From Terfezia claveryi (Eukaryota; Ascomycota; Pezizomycetes; Pezizales; Pezizaceae), in assembly GCA_015179025.1 (NCBI GenBank), contig WHUX01000680.1:1-14079 (forward strand): DNA of 14,079 nt. The letters run 5' to 3'. Shown piece by piece: positions 7,735 through 14,079 of the stretch (position 1 is the stretch's first letter; every line of letters begins with the position of its first letter). Below the pieces are notes generated by a model. The model saw nothing but the letters and a program-made list of their open reading frames with translations. It ran no database searches and had not been told where the DNA came from. The position numbers and the translations under genes are program-made.

Positions 7735-7863
7735 GTTCCCTTCGGGAACGTCCCACATAGTAATCTCCCTACCCTTCTGAGGTCTTACCTCAGCAGAACC
7801 GAAATACACAAATGTCCGTGCCTACGGATATAGATTATATAAACAGTACCGAATGAATACTGT
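7735..7863 (+). other. Four-hairpin array in the leader (young copy)
   Basis: The hairpins are H1 GTTCCC-TTC-GGGAAC (7735-7749), H2 CTGAGGT-CTT-ACCTCAG (7777-7793), H3 TCCGT-GCCT-ACGGA (7815-7828) and H4 ACAGTA with TACTGT (7843-7848 and 7858-7863; an alternative pairing is AATGAAT 7852-7858 with ATTCATT 7872-7878). The order and approximate spacing match the array at 2451-2616. H1 has the same 6-bp stem and 3-base loop but different bases, with three compensated pairs. If transcription starts near 7610 the array is in the 5' leader, where retroelements place packaging, dimerisation or translation signals. Confidence 0.6.
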
Positions 7864-7878
7864 CTAGTACCATTCATT

Positions 7879-7938
7879 ACATTTTTTTTAACTTACTTAC
7901 CTAATCTTTACTCTTAAATCCAAGGCCTGATCAACCTT
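7879..7938 (+). other. Leader block conserved with the old relative
   Basis: ACATTTTTTTTAAC, a variable spacer, then AAGGCCTGATCAACCTT are shared with the minus strand of 2366-2420. The rest of the leader (7939-8141) holds no gene; it includes a small hairpin (ACACT/AGTGT, 7953-7968). Confidence 0.6.
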
Positions 7939-8141
7939 CGGATACCTTTATTACACTCACGCAAGTGTATACAATTGACACCCAAGTGCACATATAAAAT
8001 CGATATCGTTATTCAACTAGCTAGCCAACAAAATATCCAACAAACGAGATATCAGACTCTCAACTGCAGTACATCAACAAAAGACTTAGAAGCAAGCTAA
8101 GCAGAGCTCTAACGGGCAGTGGTATCCCACATTAAACAATC

Positions 8142-8678
8142 CTACCCTCGTTCACAACACTTTTCCCAATAAGATCGACAACTCATCTTGCACTCCTGGC
8201 AACCGCCATTACATCTGTACCTGTAAATCCAGTACACCATTGAAAAACCAGCCCCCCAGGTCCCAGGAATAATTGGTCTAAACAACCAAGCGTCACAATC
8301 CCAAGGCTCAAATCTCGCTGCCTCCACTGCAGCCATTTCCTCCAGAAAAGAATTACCTCCATCAGAACCTTCCTTAGGCCCAGACATCACTACCAATACC
8401 TCTGCGCCCCCAACGTCTACCTCAACACACCAATCAGAAAACGTGACACTCTTGCCGGAAGAACTAGAACTAGATTCTAGACCAGTAGACGAAGAAAAAC
8501 CAGGACCATAAGAAACATCAGGATCCTGACATCCAGCCTCACCAGCCTCGTGAGCCACCGAGCCAACAGAACCGTCAGTCGAACGGAGATCATAAGGATC
8601 ATCAGCCACCATACCATCAGCACAGAAAGGTGCCAAAGAAGAAAAGTAACTCGACATTGTATGTATAACCAGCTGCAT
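8142..8678 (-). CDS. Divergent small protein, aromatic/Cys-rich end, unknown function
   Basis: This uninterrupted 178-codon ORF lies antisense to the element, 32 bases head-to-head from gag. Codons favour G in the first position and T in the third, as in genuine genes. From the inner Met8 (start MSSYF) the protein is 171 residues. It has an acidic/Ser-rich N-terminal half with a run of six Ser, GKSVTFSD around residues 75-82, then a C-terminal part rich in Trp, Tyr and Cys: C-x3-C-x2-C-x3-C at 156-167 followed by SYWEKCC. That cluster could bind metal. There is no signal peptide or clear membrane segment. The old copy at 1648-2025 shares the VTF and YWE motifs and the arrangement. I know no family for it. 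An accidental ORF is possible but less likely. Confidence 0.6.
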   Translation of the reverse strand: MQLVIHTMSSYFSSLAPFCADGMVADDPYDLRSTDGSVGSVAHEAGEAGCQDPDVSYGPGFSSSTGLESSSSSSGKSVTFSDWCVEVDVGGAEVLVVMSGPKEGSDGGNSFLEEMAAVEAARFEPWDCDAWLFRPIIPGTWGAGFSMVYWIYRYRCNGGCQECKMSCRSYWEKCCERG

Positions 8679-8710
8679 TTGGTTGCGGACAGACGACTAA
8701 ATCAGACATA

Positions 8711-10499
8711 ATGGCGTCTGAACTTAGTAAGAAGACTAAGAGATCGAGACAGTTAACTATGTTACCCGAAGATATTAAGAAATTAGTAGAAGAAACTCCC
8801 AGAAAGACCAGATTTATAATTCCTAACACAGAAGGGGAAATAAATCTGCCCATCGATATAGAAATAGGAGAACTAGGTGGAGCAGAAACCAAACTATATT
8901 TTAGTATGTCTTTACCTCTCGCACCAGAAGAATTTTGGAACAGACATCTTCCAACAATTGAGGAGATTTTGAAATATACTCGCTCAATGGACATGCCCAA
9001 CAGTATCATCCTGATGATACTCGACTCTTAATGGAAGCCGTAGTAAAACACTACTTATGGCTAACACCTTACCCATTCAAAGAAGAAGACTTGGAAATGA
9101 ACGCATTTTTAAGTAAAGAATTAGGGAAACCTGTTGTTCCACTTTTAAGGAAACCGAATTGGGTAATAAATAACTGGGAAGAAATAATGGCATTTATGAT
9201 GAGCGGTACTCATCTAGAAGAATTAGCACATACCACGGAGGATTTTTTCAATCCTAGCAAAGAACTTCCAGGAGCGTTCCTGAGAACACCAAAAGATCAA
9301 TCGAAAGGCAAAGGTCGAGCACCTGAGATACCAGAAAGGAGGACTGGGTCAGCCAAAGAACCAGACGACAAAGACCAACCACCAGAAGATATAGAATTAC
9401 CAGAAGACGATGATGATCTAGATACAGGACTAGACCAACAGCAGCAGAAAACACAAGGAGGAGGACAGACCCCGATGATAGCGGAGATGATAGCTCGGAC
9501 TCTGATAAGGCATCGTCAGTTGCAAGTCAAACTCTTAAAAGAAAACCCAAACGAGGAAAATCAGTTGAACACCAACAATGGGAATCTACAATAGGAATGG
9601 TTACAACGGGTAACCATAAAGCAACGAATGCTTTAAAAGGAATAAAGATTGATATGCCAGAAAAATTAAGAGGAGAAGACAAAAAATGGCAAGACTCACA
9701 ATATTTTGACTCTTGGGCCACAGCAATGCAACGTTGGTTTGTTCTCAAAAGAATAGATTTAGAAGGCGCTTCAGCTCTGGAAATTGTGGATTCAGAATGG
9801 AAGGAAGCGCGCTCACTACTTATAATCAATTCCTAAGAGAAAAAGGAAAGAATGTGACATTCTTTGGATTCATACTAGCGCTAAGGGATTTTCTGATACC
9901 CTCTACTAGTAAGGACATTTTGTGGAAACGATGGGAGACAGCCACACCATACAAGGACGGACGTCACATGGGAATCAAACAGTTTGCCAACTGGCTTACT
10001 GAAATGCAAATCAAATTGATTGACAAGGATGGCAAACAATCAATATCGCAGGAAGTAAAAAGAAGAAAGTTTCTTAATCACCTGCCGCCATATATGTCAG
10101 CTACATTAATTCCTTTAATCAAAGAAGAATGGTCATATGATCAGCTCGTACATCAAGCGGAGTCATATGAAGCTTCCAAAAAGGATATTGCCCCACCACC
10201 CACAACAAATACATCCCGACGACAACACCCTCGGAATGAAAACAGAAGTCATGGTCACGTAGGGACCAGAATCAACGACAAAAAACAGGATTTAATCCTA
10301 GCAGCAATCCCAACACCAAACCCAACACAGCAAATCGGAAGGACTCAGATTGGGACACCATCACAAAAAAATTGGATCAGAAGACGAAGATGCAATAATT
10401 AAAGACAAGAAATGTCTATGGTGTTGGAACCCTGGACACTCCTACAAGGACTGTAGGAAACGAAAAAATAAGGTACCCATGCGTACAGCCGCACAAGAT
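8711..10499 (+). pseudogene. gag: gag: N-terminal domain, capsid-like region and CCHC zinc knuckle, frameshifted
   Basis: Gag forms the particle and binds element RNA. The start is ATG 8711 (MASELSKKTKR). The protein runs through six frame segments: 8711 to about 9000, to about 9470, to about 9805, to about 10245, to about 10385, and onward; each step is a -1 change, and the amino acids read sensibly across each joint. Parts in order: a basic start and a domain with APEEFW; an acidic Gln/Asp-rich linker (about 9350-9520) followed by a basic KRKPKRGK; a capsid-like region (about 9600-10165) with WATAMQRWF and HMGIKQFANWLTEMQ; an Arg/Asn-rich linker; and a zinc knuckle CLWCWNPGHSYKDC (10413-10454). 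As read, no full Gag can be made. Confidence 0.75.
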
Positions 10500-10868
10500 T
10501 TAGCTATGCCAATAGCCACCAAGGATAAAAACAACAAGGATAAAATCAAGGAACGACCCTTGTCAAGACAGGTACCAGATTTTAGCAAGGTATTCGTTAA
10601 AGCTAACGAACACCCCGCACTAGCTTTAATTGATCTCCAAACGAAGGGAGGAGACTTAGTCAATTCTCAATTCGTACACCTGTACAAAATACCGACTAGA
10701 AGTATCGAGAAGAAATCATTAAGTACTGCAATTAAAGGCTCAAAAGGAACGATAGACAAAGCTTGTACTATCAAACTTGATTGGATAGGTTATGTAGAAG
10801 AACGAACGTTCTATGTAGCTCATTTGACCGGATGGGACATGATACTAGGAGAACCTGCTCTCAGCAAA
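10500..10868 (+). CDS. Protease domain with a non-canonical active site
   Basis: It directly follows the knuckle in the same frame (open 10350-10880). The position of the retropepsin active-site loop is ALALIDLQTKGGDLVNSQF, with the Asp at 10632-10634. The usual Asp-Ser/Thr-Gly is replaced by Asp-Leu-Gln-Thr-Lys-Gly-Gly. The second hallmark, GWDMILGEPAL (hydrophobic-LG), is normal and lies near the end. In between is TAIKGSKGTIDK. It would cut Gag-Pol. The frame breaks just after PALS and RT continues one frame back, so this segment is expressed only if translation crosses the shift or the shift is an error. Confidence 0.65.
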
Positions 10869-12000
10869 TGCGAGCAATAATTCCTGCCCATCAGGAACCA
10901 GTTACTATCCAACCGGAAAACATTCCACGATTCCAGCTAAGTGTATGGAAGGGATCTAGAACCATGGCGAATGGTATAAGATCAGCGTATACACAGGTCA
11001 GCTGTGAATCAGTCGCAGATTATAGTGAACTGGATAATTGGGAAAATATTAGTGACGCAGACGAAACCGATTCAGAAAGAGAACTCGTGACAGCTGTTTC
11101 TACGGTACAGAAACAATTCAACCCTGTAACGGAGTTTCCCTTATTATTTCCCAAGACAATTCCACGGGAATTACCGCCACTAAGAAAAATTAATCACTCT
11201 ATCAAACCAAAAGCAGGAGCTACTTGGATACCAAAATGGCGACCCTCAGGACATCGATTTAGACAACAAATCCATGACAAATTAGTCGAAGAAGAAGCAT
11301 CAGGTCGCATATATAGAGTAGAAAATGACACAAATGCTGTAGTCATGTTCACTATCCCTAAACGAGATAAACCGGAAGAAGCTCGACATGTCAATGACTG
11401 TCGAGACCGCAATTTAGCCGTCGAACCGGATCACACCCCATTGCCAGATATTAATGAAGCAATTGAACTAGTAGCGGAGAATCCCATTTGGACTAAGGTC
11501 GACTTAGCCGACGGATTTTTTAATATCAGGAACGATGAAGAATCTGAGCAATACTCTACCTTTTTATGTCACATGGGATATTTCAGAAGTAGAGTTATGC
11601 AACAAGGGGATCGTAAGCACCAGCTACCATGGTTCGCGTTATGCATGAAATTTTTAAGGACATGGTCTATAAAAATTTAATCATCTATATTGATGATATT
11701 ATTATATTCTCTAAAACGTATGAAGAACATATAGAATTATTGAAGAAAGTACTTCAACGTCTACAGGATGAGAAATTCTATCTCAAAGAAAGCAAATGCC
11801 AGTTCTTTACTCCAAGATTGGAAATCTTAGGACACGTTTTGACATCAGATGGATTACATGTAGACCCGAAGAAGAGGACTACTATATTAACATTTCCAAC
11901 TCCTACAAGAAAAAAGGATCTTAGAGGATTCCTTGGAATCGTTAATTATCTCAGCAGATTTATTCCTGACTTGGCATCGTATGCAAGCACCCTGTCAGAA
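10869..12000 (+). pseudogene. pol: Reverse transcriptase, one internal frame change
   Basis: RT copies element RNA into DNA. The first part (about 10869-11610) has RHVNDCRDRNL, the template-grip region, then TPLPDINEAIE and WTKVDLADGFFNI with the catalytic Asp at 11501-11503, and STFLCHMGYF. Near 11610 the frame shifts by -1 within the segment after MQQGD. The second part (from 11615) begins at APATMVR, with the YIDDIIIFS active site (Asp codons 11692-11697), then LGHVLTSDGLHVDPKK and RGFLGIVNYL of the thumb. All catalytic residues are intact and there are no other stops, so only the frame change stands against function. The open piece 11629-12765 continues into RNase H. Confidence 0.88.
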
Positions 12001-12109
12001 CTGCAAGGAGAAACAAAGAAATGGGAATGGACAGATACTCATAACGCAGCGTTTGAAAAACTCAAGGAACTCGTGAATTCCCCACATGTTTTAAAACCCT
12101 GGAATAATG

Positions 12110-12489
12110 AATCTACTGAACCCAAATATTTAGTCTGTGATGCTAGTGATGTAGGACTAGGATCTTGGATAGGTCAAGGACCGTTGACGCACATCAGACC
12201 ATCATGCTTCCACTCTAGAAAATTTAATCCAGCACAACTCAATTATCCTACCTTTCAAAAGGAATTATTAGCGATTATTGACTCATTAAAATTTTTTGAA
12301 GCACAATTGAGAGGTCACAAGTTCACTATCCTTACCGACCACAAACCGTTAGTAACCTTCCATACTCAAACGCCTGCAAGTCAAAAATTGAGGCGATGGC
12401 AAGATTACCTAATGGAATTTGATACAGACATACAGCATACCGCAGGAAAGGAAAATTTGATAGCAGACGCTCTATCAAGAAAGCATAAA
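12110..12489 (+). CDS. pol: RNase H domain, catalytic residues intact
   Basis: It lies in the same open frame as the second RT part. The four acidic residues are present: Asp in YLVCDASDVG (12139-12141), Glu in FQKELLAII (12262-12264), Asp in ILTDHKPL (12337-12339) and Asp in LIADALSRK (12466-12468). FHSRKFNPAQLNY is the connecting segment typical of Ty3/gypsy. It degrades the RNA of RNA-DNA hybrids during reverse transcription. It is followed by an unusually long spacer instead of integrase. Confidence 0.92.
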
Positions 12490-13766
12490 TACTTGGACAC
12501 TCCCACCACCGAGGACGATTATATCTCCAACAGCATCGATCCTCCTAACCATACCTACAACCGCAACATCTCTACCAACGCTTTAAGAACTTTCCAATCA
12601 CCAGAAACCTCTACTCAGAACAATATGGTTTCTCGCGGAGCTATTAATTTCAAGCATGTCAACTGCGACTTCAACAAATGTCGTGGAAGAGCCGAAGAAC
12701 TTGGACACCATATCTTCTGTCCATACTTCGAGGGCATCCAGGATGAAGAAAGCGAATATGAATGATGAAGGAAGAAGAGTCCTCAGACGACGAGACTCTA
12801 TCTACTATACCAGAAGAAGTTTTCAGCGGGTATGATCGTGTACCCAATATAAACAAGAACAAACCCTTAACAGTTCTTGGACTAAGATATAGGCCTCCAT
12901 CTTCTGAAAACGCACAACAAAATACCCTCGCTCCTGAAGAAGCGAAAGAAATTGCTATCGACCTGGCTCATAGCAATTGGCAACAACACAAAAGAATGCA
13001 CTGGTCCTTTTGCCGTGATTTTTACTGTCCAGTTCATGGCAGCTCCCACGCCATGAACAACCGCATGTTCACCGTCGAAACATGTGCAATCTGCAACCAC
13101 CACGGACATGGCAGTTTGAACTGTGACCTGACAGCCTCAGTTCTTAAGAAGGAGAAGGAATTCCTTACGACTCGTATTGCGCATATCTAGCCGCAAATGA
13201 GCCTCAAAAGGAACTAGCACCAGTACAACAAACGCCAGCTTATCCACCTCCACCAGCTCTCAGCCGTGAAGAAGCTATCCAGGAAATCGGAGAATGGGCA
13301 AAAAGATGGATTGCCAACAAGCCGACACAACCCACTCTCCAACCCAGCATTCAGTTCAGTAACCCTACCGAACAGATGACCAACCGACAAATGGAACAGG
13401 AGATCATGAATACTCCTGTTGCCCCACAACAACCATGGAATGCACCTCAACAACCAGCTGCAACCGCTAGCAGCAGCAACGCAATTCCAATCAACACCGC
13501 CGCCGTCACACTCGTTCTAAAAAGCGAGTAGCCATTGACGAAGATTTACCCTCCTTCATTCAAGACACCAAGACCTCCCGACAGCGTTGTGATTTCTGTA
13601 AGTTCTCAGGACATAATGCTTCTACATGCAAGGAGAAGAAACCCACCATCAATGACTTCAACACAAGGATCGAACCGACCCTCAACAAGCTCATTGAAGA
13701 GAAGCACATCAGCGACGGATGGGAAGATGACAAGGACTACTTCATCACACACTGGCTTGACCAAGA
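12490..13766 (+). pseudogene. Cys/His-rich Pol spacer with two extra CCHC zinc knuckles
   Basis: About 1.3 kb lie between RNase H and integrase, where a short linker is usual. Four features stand out. First, a cluster CDFNKC...LGHHIFC (12664-12720). Second, after a -1 shift near 12760 and an acidic stretch, CRDFYCPVHGSSH (from 13011) and a perfect knuckle CAICNHHGHGSLNC (13083-13124). Third, after a shift near 13180, a Pro/Gln-rich part (about 13190-13490). Fourth, after another shift near 13490, a basic RRRHTRSKKRV, a second perfect knuckle CDFCKFSGHNASTC (13588-13629) and a helical-looking INDFNTRIEPTLNKLIEEK. All three CCHC boxes of the element keep CX2CX4HX4C. An RNA-binding or particle role is inferred; I do not recognise the whole module. 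Confidence 0.7.
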
Positions 13767-14079
13767 ACAGGTATGAAAGCCGCGTATCAATCATGCATGA
13801 GAGTATGTCCTATCTGGAAGAACTACTATGATACCTTTGTGAACTGTAAGGATCATAGAATAAAAGATGGATTTTTGTATGTCAAGAACCGACAAGGACA
13901 ATGGAGACTAGTCTTGCCCTCTACCTTTAACATCGAAGGTAAGAACTATCTCGAATTGGTTATTAAAGATGCACATGAAGCAACCGCTCATGGTGGCATT
14001 GAAAAAACGATGAAATATCTTACTGACCGATATGATTGCCAGTCCTTTGCAGAACCAACTAAGGACTATCAGAAGTTGT
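13767..14079 (+). CDS. pol: Integrase N-terminus, cut by the window end
   Basis: After a -1 shift near 13770 the frame stays open to the last base. It reads GMKAAYQSCMRVCPIWKNYY, then KDGFLYVKNRQGQWRLVLP, the segment that leads into Ty3/gypsy integrases. KDAHEATAHGG follows, giving the two His of the HHCC zinc domain, and then IEKTMKYLTDRYD. The Cys pair, the DDE core and the C-terminus are beyond the window. Integrase inserts the cDNA into host DNA. Confidence 0.85.

Larger units (their letters stand above)
7279..14079 (+). mobile_element. Young Ty3/gypsy retrotransposon, plus strand, 3' end outside the window
   Basis: It contains, in order, a promoter region, a structured leader, an antisense ORF, gag, protease, RT, RNase H, a Cys/His-rich spacer and the integrase N-terminus. 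The RT-RNase H-integrase order makes it Ty3/gypsy. The start at 7279 is the first TG of TGTAACTAAGCC; TGTTATG at 7274 is an alternative. The 3' LTR lies beyond the window, so LTR limits cannot be fixed. It shows no RIP-like stops but eleven frame changes. It is only distantly related to the minus-strand element next to it, and it is the same family as the decayed fragment at 1349-2690. Confidence 0.8.

Noticed and set aside
8120..8133. TGGTATCCCACATT as a tRNA primer-binding site after an LTR end at ...GGGCA (8118)
   Set aside because: It starts with TGG as a primer site should, but I could not match it to the 3' end of a fungal tRNA I know, and without the 3' LTR the LTR end cannot be fixed.
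8229..8514. Plus-strand open stretch of about 95 codons without a Met, Pro/Ser/Thr-rich, as an extension of gag
   Set aside because: It lacks a start, is bounded by stops and lies opposite the divergent ORF, whose codon use looks more genuine.
8617..9009. 130-codon minus-strand ORF overlapping the gag start
   Set aside because: Antisense to the gag N-terminal domain and with hydrophobic, shadow-like composition; the neighbouring frame at 8142-8678 has better coding character.
1..14079. Host genes, tRNA/rRNA genes, CRISPR arrays, envelope-like genes
   Set aside because: None seen on either strand; every protein-like segment belongs to retrotransposon gag-pol or to the divergent ORF family.

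Overview
The window looks like transposon-packed, gene-poor DNA from a filamentous fungus, probably a Pezizomycotina ascomycete. The evidence is two unrelated Ty3/gypsy-type retrotransposons, one of them heavily decayed by TpA-rich C-to-T/G-to-A changes of the kind left by repeat-induced point mutation (RIP). I see no host gene, tRNA, rRNA or CRISPR. The organism is an inference from element type and mutation pattern only.

Left part (1-2802): a mosaic of old repeats. A 329-bp TG...CA long terminal repeat (LTR) lies at 1020-1348, an ungapped partial copy at 1-206, and a truncated copy at 2691-2802. Between the last two (1349-2690) is a decayed minus-strand fragment with a gag N-terminal remnant, a divergently oriented small ORF on the plus strand, and a leader with four hairpins. 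Its order and several sequence blocks match the 5' end of the young element at the right of the window, so it is an old relative of that element.

Middle (about 2970-7092): one minus-strand Ty3/gypsy element, ruined by stop codons. Reading from high to low coordinates, one can still follow Gag zinc knuckle, aspartic protease, a Pro/Ser-rich linker with a 57-bp duplication, reverse transcriptase (YIDD), RNase H, integrase (HHCC zinc domain, DDE core, C-terminal domain) and a possible chromodomain. Its capsid-coding part and 5' LTR are not present in recognisable form.

Right part (about 7279-14079, continuing past the window): a young plus-strand Ty3/gypsy element without RIP damage. It has a promoter region with tandem repeats carrying TGACTCA boxes, a TATA box, a hairpin-rich leader, a 178-codon antisense ORF head-to-head with gag, then gag, protease, reverse transcriptase, RNase H, an unusual 1.3-kb Cys/His-rich spacer with two extra CCHC zinc knuckles, and the start of integrase. 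The gag-pol reading frame is interrupted eleven times, each time by a shift equal to one missing base, while the intervening protein is well preserved.

The points most worth following up are the conserved divergent ORF, the hairpin array with compensatory changes, the zinc-knuckle spacer inside pol, and the non-canonical protease active site.
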